DNA of 64,000 nucleotides from Stenotrophomonas maltophilia (GTDB lineage Bacteria > Pseudomonadota > Gammaproteobacteria > Xanthomonadales > Xanthomonadaceae). Under the pieces are notes generated by a model. It worked only from the letters and a program-made list of their open reading frames with translations. It searched no databases and was not told the DNA's origin. Position numbers and translations under genes: made by a program. Positions 25,743 through 33,970 of this stretch are shown piece by piece. The stretch is from positions 43,375 through 107,374 of the forward strand of contig DGLB01000043.1 in assembly GCA_002387845.1 (NCBI GenBank), given 5' to 3'. Within the stretch, counting starts at the first letter, position 1. Each line of letters opens with the position of its first letter.

Positions 25743-26602
25743 AGAGTCCCCTGTGGATTGGCCTGGCCGTGGCCGCCCTGCTTGCCCTGCTGGGGTCGGT
25801 GTACGTGGTCCGTGAGGACCAGACCGCCATGGTGCTGAACCTGGGCAAGGTGGTGCGCGCCGACGTGAAGCCCGGCCTGCACTTCAAGCTGCCGCTGGTG
25901 GAAACCGTGCGCGTGTTCGACCGCCGCTTCCAGGTGCTCGACACCGCCCCGGCGCGTTACTTCACCGCCGAGCAGAAGGACGTCAGTGTCGACTTCTTCG
26001 CCATCGGTTACATCAAGGACACCCGTGCGTATTACCGTGCCACCGGTGGCGATGCGAAGCAGGCCAACCAGCGCCTGGCTCCGATCATCACCGACTCGCT
26101 GCGCAACCAGATCAACTCGCGCACCCTGCAGCAGCTGGTGTCCGGCGACCGCAGCGAGTTGATCGCCAACCAGCTGACCGGCATCAATGAAGCGGTGAAG
26201 GGCCTGGGCATGGAGATCGTCGACCTGCGCATCAAGCAGATCGACCTGCCCACCGACAGCCAGGTGATCAGCGACGTGTACGAGCGCATGCGCGCCCAGC
26301 GCAAGCAGGAGGCCGCCAAGCTGCGTGCCGAGGGTGAGGAGCAGTCGCTGACCATCCGCGCCCAGGCCGACCGCGAAGCGACCGTGATCGTGGCCGAAGC
26401 TGAACGCGATGCCCAGCAGCTGCGCGGTGCGGGCGACGCCGAAGCGGCCCGCATCTACGGCAAGGCCGGTAGTGCCGACCCCTCGTTCTACGCCTTCTAC
26501 CGCAGCCTGGAGGCCTACCGCGGCTCCATGACCGACGGCAACGGCGTGATCGTGCTGGACAAGAACGACCCGTTCCTGCAGTACCTCAAGAGCGACCGCT
26601 GA
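25739..26602 (+). CDS. hflC: FtsH protease modulator HflC
   Basis: HflC is the second subunit of the HflKC complex that controls access of membrane substrates to FtsH. The 287-residue protein has an N-terminal membrane anchor (about residues 3-22), the SPFH domain starting VREDQTAMVLNLGKVV, and a long charged coiled coil (about 180-240). A conserved C-terminal segment ASFYAFYRSLEAYR-like follows, with SYL-type ending LQYLKSDR. Its ATG overlaps the hflK stop (ATGA), so the two subunits are coupled for equal output. A terminator lies between it and purA. Confidence 0.95.
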   Translation: MKSPLWIGLAVAALLALLGSVYVVREDQTAMVLNLGKVVRADVKPGLHFKLPLVETVRVFDRRFQVLDTAPARYFTAEQKDVSVDFFAIGYIKDTRAYYRATGGDAKQANQRLAPIITDSLRNQINSRTLQQLVSGDRSELIANQLTGINEAVKGLGMEIVDLRIKQIDLPTDSQVISDVYERMRAQRKQEAAKLRAEGEEQSLTIRAQADREATVIVAEAERDAQQLRGAGDAEAARIYGKAGSADPSFYAFYRSLEAYRGSMTDGNGVIVLDKNDPFLQYLKSDR

Positions 26603-26664
26603 CCGCTGGATGAAGCCGCTGCCCCCCGGGGTGGCGGCGGACCCCGGAAACCCGGATAATGCAC

Positions 26665-26697
26665 AAAAGCCGGACGGGCCCTCCCGTTCGGCTTTTT
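26665..26697 (+). terminator. Rho-independent terminator after hflKC
   Basis: AAAAGCCGGACGGG and CCCGTTCGGCTTTTT form a stem (one G-T type mismatch) with a 4-nt loop and a five-T run, 62 nt past hflC. It separates hflKC from purA. Confidence 0.85.
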
Positions 26698-26818
26698 CTG
26701 TGTCTGGGCCTTCCATCGCTGGCCGCTCCCCGCTGGAGCTGCCTTCACGCGCTGGCCGGCGCTGCCACGGTTTACTCTCTCGCGGCCCCGATGGCCGCAA
26801 CAATTCGAGGAGCCCGTC

Positions 26819-28111
26819 ATGGGTCAGTCTGTCGTAGTGTTGGGTGCCCAGTGGGGCGATGAAGGCAAAGGCAAGATCGTCGATCTGCTCACCGAGGAAA
26901 TCGGTGCCGTAGTGCGATTCCAGGGCGGCCACAATGCCGGCCACACCCTGGTCATCAATGGCAAGAAGACCGTGCTGCACCTGATTCCGTCGGGCATCCT
27001 GCGTGACGACGCGCTGTGCCTGATCGGCAACGGCGTGGTGATTTCCCCGGCGGCCCTGCAGAAGGAAATCGCCGAGCTGGAAACCTCCGGCGTGGAAGTG
27101 CGTTCGCGCCTGAAGATCTCGCCGGCGGCTCCGCTGATCATGCCGTACCACATTGCCCTGGACCAGGCGCGCGAACGCGCTGCTGGCGGCAAGGCGATCG
27201 GCACCACCGGCCGCGGCATCGGCCCGGCCTACGAAGACAAGGTGGCCCGTCGCGGTATCCGCATCGCCGACCTGCATTACCCCAAGCAGCTGGAAGAACT
27301 GCTGCGCACCGCGCTGGATTACCACAACTTCGTGCTGACCAAGTACCTGGGCACCGACGCGGTCGACTTCCAGAAGACCTACGACGAAGCACTGGCCTTC
27401 GGCGAGTACGTCCAGCCGATGAAGTCCGACGTGGCCGGCATCCTGCACGACCTGCGCAAGCAGGGTAAGCGCGTGCTGTTCGAAGGCGCGCAGGGTGCGC
27501 TGCTGGACATCGACCACGGCACCTACCCGTACGTCACCAGCTCGAACACCACCGTCGGCGGCGCACTGGCCGGCACCGGCGTTGGCGCGGATTCGATTGA
27601 TTACGTGCTGGGCATCGCCAAGGCCTACGCCACCCGCGTTGGCGGCGGTCCGTTCCCGACCGAACTGGACGATGAAATCGGCCAGGGCATCCGCGACCGC
27701 GGTGCCGAATACGGTGCCTCCACCGGCCGCCCGCGTCGTTGCGGCTGGATGGACATCGTCGCACTGAAGCGCGCCGTGGCCATCAACGGCATCAGCGGCC
27801 TGTGCATCACCAAGCTGGACGTGCTGGACGGCATGGAAAAGCTGAAGGTCTGCATTGCCTACGAATACAACGGCAAGCGCACCGAGTACGCCCCGCTGGA
27901 CGCGCAGGGCTGGGAAGACTGCACCCCGGTGTACCTGGAGTTCCCGGGCTGGAGCGAAAACACCCACGGCATCACCAACTGGGACGAGCTGCCGGCCGCC
28001 GCCCGTGCCTACCTGCGTTCGCTGGAAGAGCTGGCCGGCTGCCCGATCAGCATCGTGTCCACCGGCCCGGACCGCGACCACACCATGGTCCTGCAGGACC
28101 CGTTCGCCTGA
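26819..28111 (+). CDS. purA: adenylosuccinate synthetase
   Basis: PurA joins IMP and aspartate with GTP to form adenylosuccinate, the first step from IMP to AMP. The 430-residue length is standard. The GTP-binding loop is in LGAQWGDEGKGKIVD near the N-terminus with catalytic Asp and His nearby (GGHNAGHTLV). FEGAQGALLDIDHGTYP and GVGPFPTE-like RVGGGPFPTEL follow. ATG at 26819 is preceded by GAGGAG. It is monocistronic, with terminators on both sides. Confidence 0.97.
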   Translation: MGQSVVVLGAQWGDEGKGKIVDLLTEEIGAVVRFQGGHNAGHTLVINGKKTVLHLIPSGILRDDALCLIGNGVVISPAALQKEIAELETSGVEVRSRLKISPAAPLIMPYHIALDQARERAAGGKAIGTTGRGIGPAYEDKVARRGIRIADLHYPKQLEELLRTALDYHNFVLTKYLGTDAVDFQKTYDEALAFGEYVQPMKSDVAGILHDLRKQGKRVLFEGAQGALLDIDHGTYPYVTSSNTTVGGALAGTGVGADSIDYVLGIAKAYATRVGGGPFPTELDDEIGQGIRDRGAEYGASTGRPRRCGWMDIVALKRAVAINGISGLCITKLDVLDGMEKLKVCIAYEYNGKRTEYAPLDAQGWEDCTPVYLEFPGWSENTHGITNWDELPAAARAYLRSLEELAGCPISIVSTGPDRDHTMVLQDPFA

Positions 28112-28145
28112 TACCCACCGTGGTGCCGGGCTTGCCCGGAAAAGG

Positions 28146-28174
28146 AGCCCCGCGAAAGCGGGGCTTCTGCTTTT
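28146..28174 (+). terminator. terminator after purA
   Basis: AGCCCCGC-GAAA-GCGGGGCT is an 8-bp perfect stem with a GNRA loop, followed by TCTGCTTTT, 34 nt after the purA stop. Confidence 0.82.
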
Positions 28175-28196
28175 CGCGGTCCTGCCAGGCCTCCCG

Positions 28197-28220
28197 ATGA
28201 CACGCATGGCGTGTCGCTAC
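28197..28220 (-). repeat. SMAG-like REP element (GACACGC type)
   Basis: GACACGC-ATG-GCGTGTC hairpin followed by CTAC, that is, GTAG-headed on the minus strand. The same family occurs at 39092, 53381 and 53439. Confidence 0.7.
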
Positions 28221-28238
28221 GCTGCCTGAACCACAATG

Positions 28239-28266
28239 TAAAGAAACCGTGAAGACCGGCCGATAA
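28239..28266 (+). promoter_or_regulatory. sigma-28 (FliA) type promoter of the chemoreceptor gene
   Basis: TAAA at 28239-28242 and a perfect GCCGATAA at 28259-28266 are separated by 16 nt, close to the flagellar sigma-28 consensus (15 nt). It lies 33 nt upstream of a methyl-accepting chemotaxis gene, a typical class 3 flagellar target. Confidence 0.8.
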
Positions 28267-28298
28267 CCGGTTTCTCCCCCTACATTCGTGGATCACTC

Positions 28299-30422
28299 AT
28301 GGATCTGTTGCGCAACGTCAGCGTCGTCTGGCGTCTTGGCCTCGGCTTTGGCCTTTTACTCATACTGGTTGTGGCCGTCGTCGCCACCGGCGCAGTCGGT
28401 GCCACCGTACAGAAGCAGGCCATGCAGACCGTCGTTGACGAAGGCGTGGCCAAGGTCCACCTGCTCTCCGACCTGCTCGACGCCAACAACCAGATGCTGG
28501 TGGTCCGCCGTGAAATGCTGATCCGACAGGGCCAGGAGCGCGAAGCCGACGAAAAGCGCATCGCCGACCTGGTGACCCGCTACGAAGCCAGCTGGGCCGC
28601 CTACCAGGCGCTACCGCACAACGCCGAAGGCCAGCAGGTGATCGACAACATCACCGCCAAGCGCGCCATCGCCCGCCCACTCAACAAGCAGTCCGGGCAG
28701 ATGATGGCGGACGGCGACTTCGCCGGTGCCGTTGCTTTCACCCTGAGCGAAGTGCAGCAGGCTGCCAACGGCTGGAACAAGGCACTGGCTGATGGCGTCG
28801 CCTATGAAGAGGCCGAAAGCCGCAAGGCGGCCGCCGAAGCCATCCGCGTCGGCGAACGCACCCACCTGCAGCTGCTGGTGCTGGGCGGTATCGCCCTGCT
28901 GGTCGGCATTGCCGCCTCGGTGCTGATCGGCCGCAGCTTCACCGCGCCGCTTGGCCGCGCCGTCACCCTGGCCGACCGCATGGCCAAGGGTGAGCTCGAC
29001 CAGAACTTCAACCTCGGCGGCCGTGACGAACTCACCCGCCTGGGCGAGGCCATGGGCAGCGTACGCCGCAACGTGCAGGCCGCCATCACCGCGCAGCTGG
29101 ACATGGCGCGCGAGCACGAGGCCGGCGCGATCAGCTACCGCATGGACGCTGACGCGTTGCCGGGCGACTACGGCCGCATGCTGCACGCCACCAATGCGCT
29201 GGTCGGCTCGCACGTGGCCGTGCAGAACCACATGGTTGACGTGATGCAGGATTACGCCATTGGTGACCTGCGCCGCGACCTCGACAGCTACCCCGGCGAA
29301 AAGGCCGTGCTCACCCGCACCATGGCCACGGTCAAGGCCAACCTCACCGCCATCAACCACAGCATCGACACGTTGGCCGCCGCCGCCCGCGCCGGCGATT
29401 TCAGCGTGCGCGGTGACGAAGGCGCGTTCCAGTTCCAGTTCCAGGCGATGGTCGCCAACCTCAACGGCATGATGGCCGCATCGCAGTCCAGCATTGCCGA
29501 CCTTTCCACCGTGCTGCGCGCGATTTCCACCGGCGACCTCACCGAGCGCATGAGCGGCCAGTACCAGGGCGTGTTCGCGCAGATGCGCGACGATGCCAAT
29601 GTCACCGCCGCGCAGCTCACCGGCATCGTGCGGCAGATCCAGGGCGCGGCCGGCAACATCAACAATGCCGCGCAGGAACTGGCCGCCGGCCACAACGACC
29701 TGTCGCGCCGTACCGAGCAGCAGGCCGCCAACCTGGAGGAGGCTGCCGCCTCGATGGAGGAACTCACCTCCACCGTGCGCCAGAACGCCGAACTGGCCAA
29801 CCAGGCCGACCAGGAAGCGCATGCCGCTGGCGCTGCGGTGCGTGCGACCGAGCAGGCCATTGCGCAGATGGCTGCGGTGATGGGCGAGATCGATCAGTCC
29901 TCCGCGCGCATTTCCGAAATCTCCTCGGTCATCGACGGCATCGCGTTCCAGACCAACATCCTCGCGCTCAACGCCGCCGTGGAAGCGGCGCGCGCCGGTG
30001 AGAACGGCCGTGGTTTCGCCGTGGTCGCCAGCGAAGTACGCACGCTCGCCCAGCGCGCCGGTACCGCCGCCAAGGAGATCAAGGACCTCATCGATGTCGC
30101 CAGCGACAAGGTCAAGACCGGCCTGAGCGTCACCGTCGAATCGGAAGCCGCCATCGCGCGCCTCACCCAGGCCAGCTCGCGCACCAACCAGCTGATGAGC
30201 GACATTGCCGCGGCGACCAAGGAGCAGGCGGCCGGCATCGAGCAGGTCAACCAGGTCGTCGTGCAGATGGACCAGGTGACCCAGCAGAACGCCGCGCTGG
30301 TGGAAGAAGCCACCGCCGCCAGCCGCGCGCTGGAAGAGCAGGCGCAGTCGCTGAACGAGGCGGTGGCGGTGTTCAAGCTGGAGCAGCAGGGCAGGGCAGG
30401 CAGCACGCTGCGCGCCGCGTGA
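28299..30422 (+). CDS. methyl-accepting chemotaxis protein
   Basis: A transmembrane chemoreceptor of 707 residues. A membrane helix (about 10-33) and a helical periplasmic domain (about 35-190) come first, then a second membrane helix (about 192-212). A HAMP domain starts near FTAPLGRAVTLADRMAKGELD, and at least one further HAMP-like module follows (about 330-420). The C-terminal signalling hairpin carries the conserved tip GIAFQTNILALNAAVEAARA followed by GENGRGFAVVA. Methylation helices flank it. The C-terminus (STLRAA) lacks a CheR-binding pentapeptide. The ligand cannot be told from sequence. It is driven by a sigma-28 type promoter and ended by a hairpin. Confidence 0.95.
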   Translation: MDLLRNVSVVWRLGLGFGLLLILVVAVVATGAVGATVQKQAMQTVVDEGVAKVHLLSDLLDANNQMLVVRREMLIRQGQEREADEKRIADLVTRYEASWAAYQALPHNAEGQQVIDNITAKRAIARPLNKQSGQMMADGDFAGAVAFTLSEVQQAANGWNKALADGVAYEEAESRKAAAEAIRVGERTHLQLLVLGGIALLVGIAASVLIGRSFTAPLGRAVTLADRMAKGELDQNFNLGGRDELTRLGEAMGSVRRNVQAAITAQLDMAREHEAGAISYRMDADALPGDYGRMLHATNALVGSHVAVQNHMVDVMQDYAIGDLRRDLDSYPGEKAVLTRTMATVKANLTAINHSIDTLAAAARAGDFSVRGDEGAFQFQFQAMVANLNGMMAASQSSIADLSTVLRAISTGDLTERMSGQYQGVFAQMRDDANVTAAQLTGIVRQIQGAAGNINNAAQELAAGHNDLSRRTEQQAANLEEAAASMEELTSTVRQNAELANQADQEAHAAGAAVRATEQAIAQMAAVMGEIDQSSARISEISSVIDGIAFQTNILALNAAVEAARAGENGRGFAVVASEVRTLAQRAGTAAKEIKDLIDVASDKVKTGLSVTVESEAAIARLTQASSRTNQLMSDIAAATKEQAAGIEQVNQVVVQMDQVTQQNAALVEEATAASRALEEQAQSLNEAVAVFKLEQQGRAGSTLRAA

Positions 30423-30432
30423 GGCATGCGGG

Positions 30433-30455
30433 GGTCACGACCGTGGGTCGTGACC
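30433..30455. terminator. hairpin between convergent genes
   Basis: GGTCACGACC-GTG-GGTCGTGACC is a perfect 10-bp stem filling the 35-nt gap between the chemoreceptor stop and the convergent hypothetical gene. There is no T-run, so it is a probable shared 3'-end structure rather than a classical terminator. Confidence 0.5.
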
Positions 30456-30457
30456 TC

Positions 30458-30979
30458 TCAACGCAACTCGAACGTCGCTTCAAGCGGCAACGACACGCCA
30501 CGGTTCTTGTCATGCACCGTCATGCCCACGGTCCAGGTTCCTTGGGCATCGCCTTCCTCGGCGGTGAACTTCAGCCCCACCGATGACAGGTAGACCCGGT
30601 TTGGATCGCTTTCCAGCCGGGTCACGAAGCAGGGCAGGTCATGATCGTTGCTGCTCAGCGCGCCGTCCGGATGGGCCACTTTCAGGTCACAGCGCACATT
30701 GGCCATACCGGCCTCATCCAGCTGCGGATTGCTCAGGAAGGCCAGCACGTACAGATCGCCGCCCACGGCAACCGAATCCGCCAGCCGGAAGTTCGGCACT
30801 TCACCCTTGGGAGCTTCCCATTCCTGCTGCCAGTTCGGATCGGCGGTGATCAGCAGCGAGGCTGAAAAACCGCCCTCGGCCTTGGTTGCCGATCCTTCCG
30901 GCATGATTCCATTCTGTGCGCTCGCGGCCCACGGCAGCAGTAGCGCCAGCGTGGCCAGCGCCCGTACGAACGTTTTCAT
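30458..30979 (-). CDS. secreted protein of unknown function
   Basis: The 173-residue product has a clear Sec signal peptide (MKTFVRALATLALLLPWAASA, cleavage before Q) and a mature part that looks all-beta. Two cysteines (in NVRCDLKV and LPCFVTRL) could form a disulfide. The wording TWTVGMTVHDKNRGVSLPLEATFEL at the end is reminiscent of small periplasmic beta-sandwich proteins. I do not recognise the family. It is monocistronic and convergent with the chemoreceptor gene; nothing nearby suggests a role. Confidence 0.8.
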   Translation of the reverse strand: MKTFVRALATLALLLPWAASAQNGIMPEGSATKAEGGFSASLLITADPNWQQEWEAPKGEVPNFRLADSVAVGGDLYVLAFLSNPQLDEAGMANVRCDLKVAHPDGALSSNDHDLPCFVTRLESDPNRVYLSSVGLKFTAEEGDAQGTWTVGMTVHDKNRGVSLPLEATFELR

Positions 30980-31093
30980 CTGTCATTCCCCTTGTGAACC
31001 GCATCCGGCAGTAAAACACGAGTATCGCCCACGCTCGGCCACTGCCGTCAAGGCGGTGCAGGGCGTTGAACCCGTCGCCGCCCGCATGCCACC

Positions 31094-31864
31094 ATGCCCG
31101 TGCCCCCCGCTGTTGTGGCTGCCTGCATGGACGCTCAACCCACCCTGGTGGTGCTGCCCGGTCTGGACGGCACCGGCCTGCTGACCACCCCGTTGCTGGA
31201 CGCGCTGGCCGCGCGCGGTGTGCCCGCGCAGGTGTTGCGCTATCCGCAGGATGGTCCGCAGGACTACGCTACACTGGCCGCGCGCGTACGCCTGCAGTTG
31301 CCGCAAACGCCGTTCGTGCTGCTCGGTGAATCCTTCGCCGGCCCCTTGGCCGTGTTGCTGGCCGCGCAGGCCCCGCCCGCGCTGCGCGGCGTGGTGCTGT
31401 CCACGACCTTCGCACACCGTCCCGTTCCGGTTCCTGCCGCGTTCGCCCCTCTGCTCGCACCGGCCTGGCCGCTGCCACCACTGGCGGTACTGGTGCCGTT
31501 GCTGGTGGGCCGATGGGCAACCCGTGAGTCGGTCCGGATGCTGGCCGTCGCGCTGGAACAGGTGCCGGCCCAGGTACTGCGTCAACGCGCAGCCGCCACG
31601 TTGCGGGTGGATGTTCGTGCACCCCTGGCGCGCGTCCAGGTGCCCGTGCTCGGGCTGGTGGCGCGTCAGGACCGACTGCTGTGGCCACCCAGCGTCGCGG
31701 CGCTGCAGCGAGGGCTGCCGGGTGCCCGCTGGGTCACGCTGGATGGCCCGCATCTGCTCCTGCAGGCCCGCACCGAAGCGGCCGCCGGTGTCATTGCCGA
31801 CTGGCTGCGCGGCTACGTGGCAAATGCCACGCCGCTGCAGGTGTCCAAGGGTCGGCCAGCATGA
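31094..31864 (+). CDS. alpha/beta hydrolase
   Basis: A 256-residue protein with the alpha/beta hydrolase fold. The oxyanion region is LPGLDGTG, the nucleophile elbow GESFAG has Ser80, an Asp lies in the VARQDRLLWP segment and the catalytic His in LDGPHLLLQ. The middle part (about 105-145) is hydrophobic and Pro-rich, probably a cap. The substrate is unknown. ATG at 31094 or the internal ATG at 31127 could be the start. Its stop overlaps the start of the next lipoprotein gene (ATGA), so the two are coupled. Confidence 0.82.
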   Translation: MPVPPAVVAACMDAQPTLVVLPGLDGTGLLTTPLLDALAARGVPAQVLRYPQDGPQDYATLAARVRLQLPQTPFVLLGESFAGPLAVLLAAQAPPALRGVVLSTTFAHRPVPVPAAFAPLLAPAWPLPPLAVLVPLLVGRWATRESVRMLAVALEQVPAQVLRQRAAATLRVDVRAPLARVQVPVLGLVARQDRLLWPPSVAALQRGLPGARWVTLDGPHLLLQARTEAAAGVIADWLRGYVANATPLQVSKGRPA

Positions 31865-32295
31865 AGCGTGCCATCACGCTGTTCGTCACCTTGGCATTGG
31901 TGGCGTGCGACAGCGGCTACAAGGGCGAATTACAGACCAAACCCGCGTACGCAGACATGAGCGGTCTCTATTACCACGTGATGTGCAAGCCGGATGCGCC
32001 GGAGTACAGCGACCGGCGCACGCGCGCGCTACGCGTTCGCATGGATACGGAGCGCTGCGCGGTGCTGCACCTGGATGGGGTGGAGCGCGATGGCGAGTTG
32101 ATGATCTACCCCGGTGACGCCGGCAATTTTCCCGAGTGCCGAGGGTTGGTGGAGAAGCTGGTCTGGTACAAAGCGCACGAACTCGTTCTGGCACGTGCCG
32201 AGCGGCGCTGCGGCGCACGACAGCAGCCGCCGGAAACCACTCAATCTCGTTACGCGCCTGTCCTGCCTGACGCGGATGAACAACTGGGTGAGTAG
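31861..32295 (+). CDS. small lipoprotein of unknown function
   Basis: The 144-residue protein begins with a lipoprotein signal (MKRAITLFVTLALVAC, lipobox LVAC). The mature part has several cysteines (MCKP, ERCAV, FPECRG, RRCGA). I do not recognise it. It overlaps the hydrolase gene by 4 nt and is followed by a REP-bounded stretch. Together with the lipoprotein at 32907 it belongs to a patch of small, poorly conserved envelope genes. Confidence 0.75.
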   Translation: MKRAITLFVTLALVACDSGYKGELQTKPAYADMSGLYYHVMCKPDAPEYSDRRTRALRVRMDTERCAVLHLDGVERDGELMIYPGDAGNFPECRGLVEKLVWYKAHELVLARAERRCGARQQPPETTQSRYAPVLPDADEQLGE

Positions 32296-32318
32296 CAGTG
32301 GACCGGCCACCGTGTGCG

Positions 32319-32464
32319 GTAGGGTCGGTCGATAGACGACCGCCGTGGAATCTGCATCGTCCGGTGACGCATGACCATTGAACGCAGGCGCGCTTTTCCG
32401 GGCGATGTTCATGCGTTACCGTGCAGATCACCGTTATCGGCAGTCGTCTGTCGACTGACTCTAC
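32319..32464. repeat. composite inverted REP element (REPIN-like), copy A
   Basis: It starts with GTAG plus a GGTCG...CGACC hairpin (32319-32344) and ends with the same family inverted (CAGTCGTCTGTCGACTGA then CTAC, about 32438-32464). Between them lie about 90 nt, including GCATGACCATTG. The same arrangement and the same internal words (GCATGACCATTG, GTTATCGGCAGTCGTC) recur at 39598-39742. Confidence 0.65.
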
Positions 32465-32539
32465 CGAAGTGGATCAGCGAACGAGGCCAAAGCCTACGGA
32501 ACAGGCCGGCTGCTCATGTGGCCCTTGATGGACTGACTT

Positions 32540-32833
32540 ATGGATATGGCACGCTATTTGAGACTGATGGAGTTTCACCCGAAGTGGCAGGAGTATGACC
32601 TGCTGCCCTCGGAGCTTATCGACCAGCTCATTGCCTCGTACGAGCCGGGCATGGAGAACGCATCGGAGCATGAGCGGAATTCATTCTTCCACTGGTGGCT
32701 GAAGCGCAATCCGTCCAGGGAGCTGCTCGGCCAGTTGTGGGAGCTGTCCGAGCTGGATCCAGATCAGCTCATGGCAGGTGACGTCCGCAGGCCTATTTCC
32801 ATGCAGCTGGATGCGTACGGGTCGCACGGTTGA
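32540..32833 (+). CDS. small protein of unknown function
   Basis: A 97-residue, acidic, Trp-rich protein (PKWQEYDLLPSELIDQLI, FFHWWLKRNPSRELLGQL). It looks like a genuine soluble helical protein and is reminiscent in size and composition of small immunity or adaptor proteins; that is only an impression. ATG at 32540 (or 32546) is used without a strong ribosome-binding site. GC content is lower than in flanking housekeeping genes. A lipoprotein gene follows after 73 nt. Confidence 0.6.
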   Translation: MDMARYLRLMEFHPKWQEYDLLPSELIDQLIASYEPGMENASEHERNSFFHWWLKRNPSRELLGQLWELSELDPDQLMAGDVRRPISMQLDAYGSHG

Positions 32834-32906
32834 AGCAGATGTCTGGGCCGGGTGTTCAGAAATTGGACCGGGGGCCATTTGTCCTGGCAATGTTGGAGTC
32901 CGCACA

Positions 32907-33389
32907 ATGAGGTCGTTCGCAGCCGCTATGGTTTGCCTGCTGCTCTGCTCATGCATGGAGCTTCCCGGTGAGTCGCAGACACGTCATTACCCGACCCGGG
33001 CCGACGCCGAGCGCGATGGAGCCTTCGCGCGCGGATGGCTGCCCGTGGATCTCCCATCTGAGGCCAGCGACATCATGGAATCCCACAACCTGGACTCGAA
33101 TCAGATGTGGATCCGCTTCCAGCCAAACGGTATGACACTGGATCGGTTGCTTCAACGCTGCGTAGTCGCTACGGATGTCCCCCTGCCGCCCGCGCGCCAG
33201 ACCCGGCGCAGCGCCGCTTGGTGGCCGGAAGCGCTGATCGCAGGAGGCGCATCGCGACAGACCACGGGCGCGGCGTATCGCTGCAGGGCGCTTGGCACCT
33301 CGAGTTCGGCGACAGAGTTCGGACTACTGGTGGACGAGGGAGCCGAGCGAGCCTGGTATTGGTCCATTCCAGTCGGGTCAAGGGAGTGA
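32907..33389 (+). CDS. small lipoprotein of unknown function
   Basis: The 160-residue protein has a lipoprotein signal MRSFAAAMVCLLLCSC (lipobox LCSC). The mature region contains WLPVDLPSEASDI and WIRFQPNG. The C-terminal LLVDEGAERAWYWSIPVGS looks like a beta-rich domain end. The frame is open upstream to 32778, but the signal peptide and ATG at 32907 mark the start. No family recognised. Its stop overlaps (GTGA) the beginning of a damaged-looking reading frame. Confidence 0.68.
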   Translation: MRSFAAAMVCLLLCSCMELPGESQTRHYPTRADAERDGAFARGWLPVDLPSEASDIMESHNLDSNQMWIRFQPNGMTLDRLLQRCVVATDVPLPPARQTRRSAAWWPEALIAGGASRQTTGAAYRCRALGTSSSATEFGLLVDEGAERAWYWSIPVGSRE

Positions 33390-33814
33390 TCAGCGTCGCT
33401 TCACCGCGATCGCTTGATGAAGTGGGTGCATGGGAGGGACGCCCATGGAGTAAAAGCGCCCTCTGCCACAGGGACGGGCGCGTGACGGTAACCTTCGTTC
33501 ATCAGGACGTTCCATTCAGAGACGGAAGTAGGTCGGCCTCATGCAGGGGCCATCCGATCTGCTCAAAGCGCTGGTGCTGGAGATCCATGGCGACATCGTG
33601 CAGCCTGATCTTCCGAAGCATCACAAGGAACTCTATCGGATTGGGGATATTGTCTTTGCCTGACGCACTAGAGGACAGTTGCGTCACCGAAGCGGTGAGC
33701 TGGTTGGGGAATGAAGTGCCGCGCGGCAGCGTGATGCGTATCCTTGCAACAATTCCTAGATCACTTTTCATGCGTCTTCGCGCATGGTGTGCGCCGGAGA
33801 CTGAAATCTCCTAA
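33386..33814 (+). pseudogene. probable frameshifted or decayed small gene
   Basis: From GTG 33386, overlapping the previous stop, the frame reads protein-like text (DGRVTVTFVHQDVPFRDG) to about 33525. It then turns into an implausible Cys/Arg/Trp-rich stretch. In that stretch a different frame reads well from ATG 33541 to a stop at 33663 (LLKALVLEIHGDIVQPDL). The first frame continues open to 33814. The pattern suggests one or two frameshifts in a former gene, but a short real gene at 33541-33663 cannot be excluded. Confidence 0.35.
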
Positions 33815-33970
33815 ACGCAGCAAATAGAGAACGAACGTCCTGTATCGGGAGGGTGGCGCAATACAACACCCTTGGGGAATACGTCACTCCGTCTCGCTGC
33901 GTTTACGGATTTCAGCCTCCCGATTTCCCCGCCATCCCGGCGGGGAACATGCAAGCCATGAGGACGTTTG

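Noticed and set aside
25565..28207. Open frame of 880 codons on the minus strand across hflC and purA
   Set aside because: It spans two well-identified genes and a terminator on the other strand; shadow of high-GC codons.
33502..33771. 89-codon minus-strand frame in the decayed patch
   Set aside because: No ribosome-binding site or family; the plus strand holds more protein-like text, so it was left as part of the pseudogene region.
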